Assembly (NCBI RefSeq): GCF_024362695.1
Contig: NC_065408.1
Span: forward strand, 5,208,001 to 5,272,000
Reading direction: 5' to 3'
Source: Pectinophora gossypiella
Taxonomy: Eukaryota > Arthropoda > Insecta > Lepidoptera > Gelechiidae
Length of the DNA: 64,000 nt
Part shown: positions 23,268 to 36,200 of the stretch, piece by piece
Layout: each line of letters begins with the position of its first letter
How positions within the stretch are numbered: the first letter of the stretch is position 1
Made by a program: the position numbers and the translations under genes
Notes under the pieces: model-generated
Database searches by the model: none
Seen by the model: the letters and a program-made list of their open reading frames with translations, nothing else
Told to the model about the DNA's origin: nothing

Positions 23268-23390
23268 TGGAAGATGTGTTGTGCCTGGATGTAATAATGA
23301 AAGTCATCATTCATTTATACCCAAAAAGAAAGATAAAATATACATGTCTGTTATCCATGAAATTAGAAGGCTACGGCGAAAGTCCCTTTT
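23268..23390 (+). repeat. THAP-like zinc-finger remnant in a repeat
   Basis: One frame reads VFSGRCVVPGCNNESHHSFI, resembling the start of a THAP finger, then IYMSVIHEIRRLRRKS. The second part is not specific: the block atgtctattatccatgaaat also lies, reversed, at about 4550-4580. No full domain is present. Probably transposon-derived debris. Confidence 0.3.
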
Positions 23391-24160
23391 TGATTGAATT
23401 GATTGACGCTTGTAGGTTCGTCTACTGGACACTAACCCTACTCGCCATTCAAGAAAAAAAAACGATAGTGTGTGACAGGTCTTTGTGTGTGACCATGTGT
23501 GACATTGACAACATCATTCATTCATTTAGAAATAACATTCATTCTTCGTTCATGTTTTTCTTCGTCCCTCACGCTCACACCCTCTCGCGCCTTTACCACC
23601 TAATAAGCCAGCGTTCACACAATTTTATAATACTTGTTAAAGCGCCCCATTTCTGTCGCCTTCAGCACTGCACAATAAATCTGTACAAATTCAATATATT
23701 AACTATTAGGTAGGAAACATGTCAGAGTTGTAATAATAAGCAAGGATGGATGTGGATGTGACTTTTGTTTAACTAGAAGGTTGAGACTTGAGAATGATTT
23801 TGTATTTAGAGTTGGTAGTGTAAGTAAATACTGATACCTATAAGTCATGGGAATAAATGGGAAACTATTTGTTCATGTTCGTCACATGACTTAAAAAATA
23901 TTATATTGATGTGAACTGGGCTTTACCTTCGTAACTTCCCTCCCCTCTCAAAACATACTCCCCGCTTGCTCCCCGCGATTGTATTCGTTCATTCAATAAA
24001 TGTATCATTCGTTCGCTGCGTTGCTGCTGCGCCTGTCGCTCGCTCGCTCGCCTCAACGCCTGCCTCGTTCGCTGTGGTCGTTAGAACAGTGTTTATTTAG
24101 ATGGCTTACCTTAGAAAAAAGTAGAAGGTACTAAATTTCTTAGTTTAAATCAGTAGTGGT

Positions 24161-24199
24161 ATGAACAATGGTCGTGTGTGTAATTTCATCTGTTCCTAA
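24161..24199 (+). other. Possible upstream ORF of Mkp3
   Basis: ATG to TAA, 12 codons (MNNGRVCNFICS), 83 bp before the Mkp3 start. It matters only if transcription starts to its left, for example at the initiator-like site at 24150. No ribosome or conservation evidence is available here. Confidence 0.25.
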
Positions 24200-24282
24200 G
24201 TTCGTCGTGCAATAGTGCAACAGGCTATTCGGAAGTCTCGGAGGGTTCGTGTAAACAAGAGAACTCAGGCAGGAATACCAAG

Positions 24283-27200
24283 ATGCCCACGGACTCGGAG
24301 TGCGAGTGCGACCTGGTGTCGAAAGAGTGGCTGCTGTCGAAGCTGCGGTCGGACGAGAGGGATACGATCCTGATAGACTGTCGGGGCTCGAACGACTATG
24401 CCGTGTCGCACATTCGGTCGGCGGTGAACTTCTCGATCCCAAGCATCATGCTGCGGCGGCTGGCGGCCGGCAAGATCGAGCTGGCGTCAACGGTGCAGTG
24501 CAAGGAGCTGAAGGCGCGCATCGCACACTGCCGCGCGCAGGGCACGTTCGTGCTATACGGCGACGACGCGCGTCCAGACCCCGACTCCGTGCACGGCATC
24601 CTCCTCAAAAGACTCAAGCAAGATGGCGTGCACGTAGTCTGCCTCGAAGGTGAGCCTTCCCATTGTACACTCAGAAAGTTTTAAGGCTACAATTCCTCTA
24701 CAGGACAACAGTTTTATGTAAGAATGTTCATTTACTGTGTATCAAGCATGAGTCACCCTTTGGTGATAAATCTTTATTTATTATCATAAGATACATTAAT
24801 AGTCACTTACTGCTTGGGATTATTTCCCTATTTGTGTTTGCCTGAATATATCTACCTAATTGCTGATTAATTAAATGTAGGTATATATATTCTATGATTA
24901 TTAACATTCTCGTAACTTTACTGGTTTATAAAATGGTTCAGTTACTGTAACCACCATCAGTTGGTGGCTCACATACAGCATTGAGCCACTTTCAATATTT
25001 GTCATTCATGTTTCTTGTTCTTCAGCCCCACTAAACTGATGCTATAACTCTCCTTATTAAATAGCAACCCCCTTTTAAATCCTCAAAGAGTAAAATCTTT
25101 AATTCAAAGAATACCTACCTGCCTACATTCAAATACAAATCTACATTTACCTTCATTTCTTAATCTTTATGAAATTGTAGGTACCTACATCAATAAATTC
25201 TACTTTTTAACTAGCAATTATTACTGTTAGGTATAGTAAATTGGCACAAACTGAAGTGGACATGCTACATACTGGTAACAATATTAGGTATTATAAAATA
25301 AAATATGTAATACCATAATAATTGCATTGGTCACATTTATAAATAATTGTTTAACTCATAGAAATATTTCTGGACAGTTTTCCTGGCAAACCAAATTAAA
25401 ATTCATTTTTCCTTCTATGCATTAAACAAAGCAATAATAATCATTATGCAGAAATTGATGTTATCATTTTGACTACTAGAGCAAAAAATATTGGTGCTGC
25501 ATTTCAAACAAGTTTAACATTTGTAGGTATTTACAGTGGAATGTAATATATTGTATTGTATTTCTTTATATTCCCACCAACTCCTATCAATGAGTTCAGA
25601 ATGATTACCTAAGCTTGGTGCATAACATGATTATTGCCGAGCAACATTTCATAACACTTCATTCACAAAAACACTTGTTATTACTAGGTAAATTGATACA
25701 ACACTTATTAACTTGTCTGCCTACTATAATTAATGTTTGAATGATTTATTCATTATCTATTTATTTATTTATTGACTTTCTATTGCTTTATTATTGATTT
25801 GTAATTTCCCAATGGCTATTTCAATTAACTTTGTCATCAGCCCACTGATATTTGTCACTACTAATAAAGTATTATGCCTACTACAATTATGAATGAATGA
25901 ATGTTTATATTCATTGTTAAATAATAGAAGTAGCTTCTGCTTTGTTACACTATAGAGGTGGACGCAGAACAACTTCCACATTGATCTGTCCAAACATACA
26001 ATGTAGTATAAAACATTTGGTAAAAGCAATTCGCGGCAAATTGCTATAGTTTAATTTAATGGGATTAAGTTGGCGAGGGGTTTAAGACCGCCGGAGGTCG
26101 GTAGTCGAGGCATCCGCCGCGAACGTGGGAGAGGAAGCCGGCTGCTTATTGTGCTCCTCAATGCGAGACGATAGATTATGATCGCCGCCGCGTCGCCGCG
26201 CGCCGCCGACCGGCGTCCGCGCATCGCGCTCGTTTGCGTTTCCGACTCTTGTTTTATTTTATGGGCTGTTAACAATACAACATAATGTAGGTATTATGTA
26301 AATACGCTTAGGTAACTGCGCTACGTTACTATTATGTAGTGAAAAATACAACGATACCTTCCAACTTCCAACGCATATTACCACTACTTCTAATAATAGA
26401 CATTTGTAATTTGCTGAAATGAAAATCTTAATAGAGTAAATATAATATTTCAAAGAACACGTAAGGGAAAGGTCAAAACGTCACGTTTGTGTTGCTTGCG
26501 TAATTAGGCTCTCCATAACCCCCAGTAATACTTGCTTTGCAAGCTTTGTAATGAGATTGTTAAAGGAAAATTCTGTTAAAATTTAAACAGGCTGCTAGAA
26601 CGTTTTAATATTACATGTTATAAATTAGCAACGGGCGTGTTTGTTTAGTAAATTATAATTTCTCTAATTCAAAGTGGGTGATCAAAGAGCGCAGGAAGCG
26701 TGTGTTACTTCGGAGCCGGCAGGCGAGCGGAAGAGCGCCGCAAAATTAATAAGTTCCCGTTTCACTCACGTCAGCCGCGTCCTGCCAATTCCATTTGATA
26801 TGCTATGCCGTACAAAATAGATGGCTGCATCAACTAGCTACCCACAACAGGGACCAGCCATCGGATGGCAACCAAACAGCCTTAGGATGCTACCATATCA
26901 TATTATTATACTACCACCGATAATAAAACAGGTATTAGGTACACCCGATAGTATAGTCGACTTAATCAAGTTGCACGCTCCCTCCGGCATTTCATAGCTT
27001 TTACACAATTTTTTTTTTAATAATCTATATCCATTTCCGATAACTCAAAGGAAATGAACGTACAAAACGCAAAAGACTGACCGGATACAGCACGTAACTA
27101 ATGCTAGCTCGTGAAATTGACTACAAAGAAACGAATGATGCAAAACAATGTTAACAAACGTGGACGTTAATATAAGCAGTGGTATCGGACGAATGAAGAT

Positions 27201-30200
27201 GGCCAGACTTTGAGATAATAGAGGAGCAGCCAGTGAACTGGCGTGCAGTATGCGTGCACCACTTATCGCTGGTGAGCTCGATCGTAAAATAAATAGCACG
27301 TGCGGCCGAATAACAGGATGTTGGCAGCAGCGCTCCGAATGTAAACTCTTGAAGCCCAACAGTCGTAATGGCGCAGGAAACGGCCTGCATCTGGCCGAGT
27401 GGCTCGCGAATATTGGATTACTCATAGAGGAAAACCAAACGAGAAAAGGAAGCGACTACGCATAATATCGTGAACCCGGATAGTCAGTCCAATAAATGCC
27501 GGGAAGCGATTTGTTTATGCCAAAACATAACGCAAATATTGTCTTAGTATGTACATGGTAATCTTTAAAGCTTAGAATGATTATCTAACCTTGAAAAATT
27601 GTTCTTCTTACTATACCTGTTTACTAGTTTACGTGACAAACACATTGATAACATCAAAATGTTGAATGGAGCGGCGAATAAATTAGGCAACATTTGAAGG
27701 CGTAACATTGGCATTGACAGTTTTTGCGCGCTGATGTAATTGTCCAATCCGCCGGCCATAGCCACAACACTACGCTACTCATTGTATTCTGATTTTATTT
27801 GACTCGTCGCGGTACAGCGATCTCCTATGTATTCCAGCAAAGGTCGTTTTGTAGGTTTTGTGTGGAATAAAGTGAACAGTTGGAAGTGATATTGATGTCG
27901 GGTCGGGGATCAACGCGGCGTTATGATACGGTTATCGGCGAAATTATCTCGGCGCGAGCGGCGCCATGCCTATTAGCTTGAAATCGAGCCCATCCTTAAT
28001 TAGTTCAAAATGTATCGTCAGTTCGCTCTCTATTGGTCATAAATATCTCAACTTATCAAAACAATGGATCGTTATATTTAAGTTAAAGAAAGTAACGATC
28101 TTGTAAAGGTCAAACTGTTTCGCTTCACTAAACTTTCTTAAAAGTTTATTCTAATTATAGCCACCAGCTGCTTTTCTAAAGTCAAGGATTATTCCTAAAA
28201 TATTAGTAATTAGAATTTTCTTTGAAGTAACGTTTTGTAAATTGTGGTTATTTTTGTCGGATGCCTGAACGGCCAGAAACAGCATCCAGTCCGGTCGATT
28301 CCAAGAAGCTGAATTCAGCAAATGGTATGACGTCAATGGGCTCCCGGAATCTCACGGAACATTATTCATTTATAGCCGTTTTATCACTATTGTTTTCTTA
28401 ACACAAGATCTATATTTAAGCTTAGCAGCCGCGCCGGAAGGTGTTAAGGGTATTGCGAAGATAGTCTGATGAAATATTAATGTAAACCATCTCATTTACC
28501 TTTACTTGTTATCTACCAGAGATTTAGCGATCGATTCTCTCGTTAGTGTTCAGTCCCATGCAATTGACCTAGCTTCCCAGAGCATGGAGTCAATCGAGGC
28601 TCATGTGCAATAGTATTTATAAGTCGCCCACCAACCACACAAATTGGCTTAAATTGTCCCAACAGGCTTAATTAAAGTCTATTAAAGACCGTGTACAATT
28701 TACAACAAATTCAACTACTTTCGCCTCTAAGAACGCTTTGTTAATACTTGAGTAAATTAGCGAGGGCTGTCGCGTTGTGTTACACGTTTTATTGATTTTG
28801 CCTCATAAGAGTAGGTTTAAAGCGTGAAACCATACGTCGGTGGAATACCAGTAGGCCATAAACTATGAGCGAAGGCTGCCCGGACCCTGGTGTGAGCGTG
28901 CAAGGTTGTTGATACGTCGCGGGAAGGACGCCCGCAGGCCAAGGCCTCCCCCACACGCTCCCTCGCGCCTCCTCCACCGGCACCGGCCGCCCGGGACGCG
29001 CTTCCCACTCAATCCCACCAATCTACCTACCTAATATTTATTGTTTTTAAAATTTATGGTTTTCGCCTTGACTCGGTAACATTCGCCTTCTTTAAGTATC
29101 ACTTAATGCGACGCGACGTGGACTTTCGACCCAAATGGAGTTTATGCATGTTATTTTTTATCGCTAGAGCACGGGTTAGGAACTGTCGTGGGTGAGGGCG
29201 CGGACAGTTAGACGAGTGCGGGTGGACTTATGTCACGTTAGCAATGTGTATGAGTGTGGGTGTAATGGGTTGAAGAATTCGATTCACTCTAGGGGCGAAT
29301 TTAATGGAGTCCTTGTGAGCAAGGACGTTGCGGGGGTGTCGCGGAGCGCGGGTGCGGAGGGTTCATTGAGAGCGGCGGATGAATGGGCGCCGTGACTCAT
29401 CGGATCGATGCAGCCGCCCGCGCCTCCCGCTCCCCGCCCGCGGCTGCGCCGTCGTCGCCTGAACCCCCTAAACCTGCCAAAATGGCCCAATTTTTATCTA
29501 ACTTCGCCGTTTCACCTGACATATTGTTACTGTCAATAAACTTCCTTACAGTCGACAAACTGTCCAGCGTTTTTGTTAAGCTCGAGTCAGAGCTGCCTCG
29601 TTTCACTTTCAACAGAGAGAAACTTTGTTATTTGAAACTTGAAGGTCTTGATTCATTATTACCCTTTAGACGGTAATCCCTGTCCTTGGTGAATTGAGTT
29701 TTAAGGTTCTAACCATATTCTAGTTAGCGAAGTCAAGGTAAAACTCCCTATCTAATAGGGTTGATTCCCTAACACAATATGTTGTATATTTGCAACATTG
29801 TTCAGGATTTAATATCTAAACGGCTTCATTCCAATGGAGCTACCTAGGTCGAGTCTATAATAATGACATCTGCAACAACGGCGGGCCGTGTATTGAGTGG
29901 TGGATAATTATAAGCTGTCATCATCTGCACGTGATGGACATAATGGCGCTGAATGGGAGCGGCATTAGCATCACAATGGAGACTGCGAGGCAGGAAGCGG
30001 CGCAGGCGGCGGAAGCGCACCGTCCGATTGACGCACAACTAGCACCACTCGCACCCTGACAACCGAAGATTATTAATTTCCAACGTGCCCGCACTACAAA
30101 CTGCCTCATAATCCACCAAAAAATATATCCGTTCAATTTGTAATTTGTCACGAAACACCGTCTTGCTCCAGCAGTCATCACAAGCGAAACCAACGCGAAT

Positions 30201-33200
30201 GAGCCGGTTGCATGGGCCAGGCGCGGAGGTCTCTATGCCCACAGATATTTCTGTTAGTTAAACAAGCTTTACAATCGAGTTGATTATAATTTTGACGTAA
30301 TTTACTTGGTTTAAGGCTTTATGAAATAAATGCTAAAATTCCGAAGGACGGTAAATCCTAAGATTTACCAAGTGATGGTGGTAAAAGTCCGAATTGTTCT
30401 TCGATAATCGTTCATTGCGAACTTTTACCGGCAGGAACATGGTTAATTTTAGGATTGACCGGTAAATCATCAGAGAATCTCAACAGAGAATATTACAACG
30501 ACAAGCGGGTGGCTCTTAAATTAATGATGATGATGATGAACTGTATTTCGAGCTTTTACAGTAACGTATACAATGAGGCGAGTTTAATGATATAGACTTT
30601 TAAAACTTGCCTAAACAGCCCGCGCAGTTATACTCTCATGTCTGATTGCCCTCTTGATCCTTCAAGTGACTTTGAACAGCTCTCTGCCCGCACGCCACTT
30701 TACGATTACGCTCCATTCAGAAAGAATATCAATGAGGCGATACATTCATTGTTATGAATGAACGAAATAAAACTTTAATTTACGACTATCACGCGTGATG
30801 AGCGTGGCTCGTCTCTCGACAAACGTTTGTAGCCATTTTGTGAAATCAGCTACTTAGGTATCGCAATCGTGTGAAAAAATTGTAATCGATTGAAGCGAAT
30901 TGGATTTATTACTCATTGTTGATGTGAATGAAATGTAATGTGTTTTTAATTTGTGTGAAATCGATGAAAGTTTGCACTTGTGACTCTTATTGGTGGCTAA
31001 ACGTGTTCTGTTTTGGTCACAGGAGACTTCGCGGAGTTCCACCGCTCGTACCCGGAGTGGTGCAGTGAGGCGGGGGCCCAGCACGTGTCTCATCTGCCTC
31101 TCATGGGACTACGGTCAGTATACTTACGTTGATTATATTAATGACCATTTATTTCAGAAAAATGATAAAATGAGAAATGCCCGTATAATATAAAACCACT
31201 TATGTTGGCAGTTGGCTCATCTTACGCCGGTGGTACACAGTCGGGGGGATTATTCAGTAATACCTTTAATTTACACAATTTCATAAGCATTTTACGAATG
31301 TTCCCGAACACCCTTCTGTCCAGAAAACAGACGTTGAAAAACAATACATTGTCTGCTTGTTATCCAATACGACGTGAATACTGATGCGGTTTTGGGTTTC
31401 CTTATTATCAAAGTGCTGTAATTAATAAAAACAAGGGCAACAATGCTTCCCCGCGGGGCACTGGACCGGTTTAAAAGAATAAATGAATAAACTTATCCTG
31501 TAATATCAATGAAGTGATTCATTTTCGTTCCGCAAACTAAGCTCTGTGAAACAACGCGTTCGACGAAACTATAATTGGTCACATCCTCCGTTCGTCATGT
31601 CTTCGACATTTGAGACATCGGACGTACGTGGGCTAGGTGTATTGCACACTCGGTTACGTAATCAAAACTTATTGAAATCGTTGTCTTCAAAAAATTGCAA
31701 AGATTCGATCGATTTACGAAATGGTTTATCAAAACAAGATGAAAGTTGGACTTGAAATACGGGTATTAAAGAAAAGACCTAGTATTTCTCATGTCAAGGC
31801 CGTATCGGTATTTAAATTATACGATTGCCGATATGAGACCGTTACGAGTTGGTATCGTTTGATGAAAGCACAGGTAGCTGGTATCATAATGACGAGCATT
31901 AAGACCGCCGGTTTAATTGCGCCGACGAGGAAGGCGAGCACGCGTGGGAATCCGATTTCATGCGCGCGAGAGGTTTTCCTTAATAGACTCGCGGAGGAAA
32001 AAGCGGCATCCGAGCCTGATTCCGGCACGACTGGATACTTGGACAGCGACACCGGCTTTCTCAATACACCATCTTGATTCTTGACAAGCCACTTGATGAA
32101 CTCTTTAATTTATCGTATACCAGTATTCCATGGGAACGCGCCGCAGAAAAACTAGCGCGCGATGCGGTTTCTACATTACGTCGTTATGTAAATCCGTTGA
32201 GAAATCTACAGTTTTACTTTTATGATGGAAATTATTTGGAGTTACAATGTTCGAACGACTTGGGCAACGGGTTTTCGTTGCAAAAGTTGTATTGGAATAT
32301 AATAATTTTAAGTAGGTATCAGTAGGTTGTCGTCATGTTTTGTCATAAAAACAATCACACTTAAGAACCATTCAAGAAAACAACAAAAATATCCATTTAA
32401 GAAATGCTAATGACCCAGCCGGAAGTTACTATGTATATACATTATAAATGTAGATACGACTTGATATTTATAGAGGTGAACAGTTGAACTTTGATCACTG
32501 TGTGGGCTGAATAAACAAACGGATGGAAAAATCAATTCTCAGTATCCGCAGACAGGTTAGTGTCAGTGCGTTAGTCATATCTAGTTAGCGATGCTTTGTT
32601 GCCGGTGCCTCTAGTTACTGATAAACAATGGCACATAGTACTCATGTACCGTCTAATTGACCCTGCACGTGTGAATAGGTGTGTGGCGTTCGTAATAGCT
32701 CGTCAATGTCAAATATTCCATTCATATCGAGCAGTTTGTTCAGCCGGTGTCGCATGTTTAGAACGGCGGTGTTAACCGCACACATTTACACGGAGACGCT
32801 AACTTTTATGTCAGAATAGATCGGCTTGATGGTTCGTTAAGTTGCTGCTGTAGATCAAAGCCCGGCAACAGCGAACGTTCACGGCCAGCGTACCTAAAGT
32901 AAAGAAATTGCAACACAATAATGAGAATTCGCTCCGGCTGACGCATTGCAGGCGGCGCGTAAACCGTTGGTTAATAAACCCATTCATCATTTTTCATTCG
33001 TGACTACGAGTACGGCAGTTAGCTAACCGAGTTATCGGCATATTGCATTAGAGCCGGTGAAACCTTGGTATCGCGTCGCGCGCTTCGCGCTCAATGGGCC
33101 TCCATTCATACATCAGCCGAGCGCCGAGCGCCGAGCGCCGCTCACTCACTATTCACATTCAGTTTTTCGTACCAGTTTCAAACGCTGTTATTTGTAACGT

Positions 33201-36200
33201 TAATGTAATACCGACAACTTCATAATGAGCACATTACGCCAACACTAACCGATATCGTCATTAACGACGGAATACAATGTGATTTATATGAGAAGTCCGC
33301 TTCAACTCTTTTATTTGTGGAATTATTTGGTAAAATCGCCTCCCCGCGCCTACGCGGGGTAGGCACACTGCTCCCTCTCACGATATCGCTTCTGTCTGAA
33401 GTATCTATAAATAGCAACGTTCAAATGTATGGTGTAAATGTAATGACGCCTACACGCCGCCACCGGCGTACATTCATATGAAGCAAGTGGGTAAGCCCGA
33501 TCGTGATATCTGATGTCATATAATGTACATTGTACATGCTCTGAATTGGGAGAAGTACCTATCGAATAAAGTAGGCACAAGTGTTACGTAAGAGCGAGGG
33601 AGAGAACGGTTTTCAGTCAGGTACCGCCTACGGTCAAATTTGCGTAGGCAGTTTGTTCTGCGGCATGTGGGCGCCGGGGTTAACAAATGGTTAGGACCTT
33701 AGGGCCGTCCTTGCCTCGCAATAGGGTAACGTTTTTAAATCTCAACAAAATAATACAGTCAGGGTTTCCACGAAACAAAGCCAGCCATTACCTCATGTTC
33801 AAGTTTTAACCAAGTCACTCCATTTACATCGAAAATAAGTGTTGCCGTGTCTAAACGATCCCCCAAAGATATAATTCTCGATATAATTTTGGTTGATATT
33901 ATAACGTTGATTCCTAACGGGTAACTAAATATAGAAACCATTGAATTCTTGAGATGAAAATAAAGTAGCTACTGATTTGTTTACGGAGTAAATGGATTAT
34001 AAAGAAAGCGTGGGGGTGTGTGGGTGCTTCGGCATCGCGAAATAACCACTCTAAGTAATTAGACGGGGCCTTTGGTGGCCATATGTGACCGTAAGTGGGT
34101 GTAGGCGAGCAGGCGGTCAGCGGATGACCAGCCCTCGTTATAATGGCATTCCGAGCGGTGGCCCTGACATTTGGCGTCACTCTGCTATATTTCAGACTTA
34201 ATTAAAGGCATAAATCTTATCGCGGGCCGTGACGCGGTCGATGTTATCAAACGCCGGTGGTGTTGACTATTGTGCACGCGCGGTGTTTGGCGGCGGCGGC
34301 GGTCACGCGATGAGACCTCTTAATCTGAATGTTGTGACGTCACAGCCTAATCGAATAATATAACAAATAATATAATATAACCTTTCATCTTGAAGGTCTA
34401 ATTGCAAACCACGAGTATGTTTTCAGAATGTCGTACTATTTTATATAATGCTACTATGATTTTTGATGCCAGCACGTTACTCAAATAAGGACTTAAACAT
34501 ATACATCGTAGACTTGGTTGCGTGACGGAGTTCAGGTTGCGGTATTAAAAGAATTCCCAGTTCGTCCTGTCTCTCGAGTCAAGTTAAGCCACGTTAAGCG
34601 CATTCCGGCGCTTTCTCTGAGAATTCCAAGAATGTCATTGTGAGTGATGGTGACCTTCCGAGATCCTGGTGGCCGTGGGTTATCGCCAGTGACGTCATCG
34701 CGTCTGACGTCAACCAGTGCGGCTCGCGTGAGTTCATTCACGAATTTATCCGACCCACGGTCATGGGCGACTATAAGCAACATCTCGCACTATACTCGCT
34801 AATAGACGTAATACTGGTCGACCACTGAACAAAAAATGAAGCGGTCAAATGCTTGACCAATTGACACTTCAATCATATCTTTCTCCTATTTTAAAAATCA
34901 CATACAGCTAGCCCAAAAATAGTAAATCCGTGATAACCCTGTTCGGATATCGCGTGACTTGCATCGTGGTGTCACGGGTTTGAATCCCGGTTCGGACTGT
35001 AAACCACTGAATTCAACTTTATGAGTTTAAATTCATGTTTAATTCATAGATATTCTCCCCTCGATCCTCTTTTACACGGGACTTAAACATAGCTGGCGAT
35101 GTCTGGGTGTGTAACTTCGGCCTACGCGTTCGGGTATTCAGGCATGATGCTGTTATGTTTTATAAGTAGTCCCTTCAAATATACCCACGTCCACATCAAA
35201 TGACTACTTTTCAGGGATTGGCGTTCGCTTCACACAACAACAGCACAATTCGACTCTTCTACGGCGAATGTGCTTAGAACAAAGACAGTAAATGTAAAGA
35301 ATTGTTCACATTACTGCTACATGATTGAGAGAATGACCTTTTACTGTTATGGATATACGATCTATTTGCAAATTCTTTTCCTGTTATTTTCCAAATCGAG
35401 AAGTTGAACAGCCAAATACCTACTTAGTGCAACGCTTGAGACTCTATTATAATACCAACTGAGAATGTTGTTATTTTTTTTTGGTTATCCAATTTCGCGT
35501 GTTTCCGGCTCGAGTGTTAAGTGACACTCCGTCGAGGCTGTATATCTCAAAATAGAGCGGCGGTAAGTTAACACCTCGCGCATGTAGGTGCGAGCAGAGA
35601 CTGGCCTGCGACCGGTGACCTCGACACACTTGCTATAACACAATAACTCGCGACCACTCGCGCATCTCAGCGGCACAGCTCAAACCAAATAAAGGACACA
35701 CTCCTTTGTTCGGCGACTAAGCTCGTTAAAAGTCCTGCGAGGATGGGACTAGCCGTTAAAAAAGCGTCCCTTACAGGCGGTCATTGGCAGCGGGCGGCGC
35801 GGGCGCGGGCGGGTGCTCGGGCCGCATTCCTGTGCGCCGGCGCAGCGCACTCGCACCACTCGCACGCCCACACGCACCGGCTCTACACTCCGCGCTTTGC
35901 TAGCCGACCGGTTCGAGGAGGCCTCGTCACACCTTATTCTCCCGCTTGTTATGCGCCTCCGTAATTTGATCGGCTCTGCTAACTTGAGGAGGCAGCGCTC
36001 GCCCATACATAGGAGTTGTTCATTAATAACACGGTCGGCCGTGTCACGGCTTCCGGCCGCTCGCGCCCACCTCACCCATTCAAATAAGAATTAAATTCGC
36101 ACGGAGTCGTTGTCACTACATTACACAATGCTACTCTACTATTACTATGAACGCCTTTAATAAAACCGCGTCGATTGTTCCAGCCGAGAAAATTATGTGA

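Larger units (their letters stand above)
22555..24282. other. Divergent FLASH / Mkp3 upstream region
   Basis: 1.7 kb between two start codons pointing away from each other, so it should hold both promoters. I see repeat-derived DNA at about 23195-23450, including a THAP-like reading, and a GC-richer stretch at 23985-24080 with repeated cgctcg. An initiator-like tcagt at 24150-24154 is the best start candidate for Mkp3, without other core motifs. A short upstream frame (24161-24199) would lie in the Mkp3 leader. Confidence 0.45.

Noticed and set aside
23195..23713. 172-codon frame between FLASH and Mkp3
   Set aside because: No protein-like features, built over repeat DNA; the THAP-like reading is in another frame.
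27045..27425. 126-codon minus frame in Mkp3 intron 1
   Set aside because: Mixed hydrophobic/Ser reading typical of a chance frame; overlaps other frames on both strands and has no recognisable motif.
31546..32325. Chain of open frames in Mkp3 intron 2
   Set aside because: Overlapping frames without recognisable domains or clear splice pairing; could be a conserved non-coding segment but coding is not supported.
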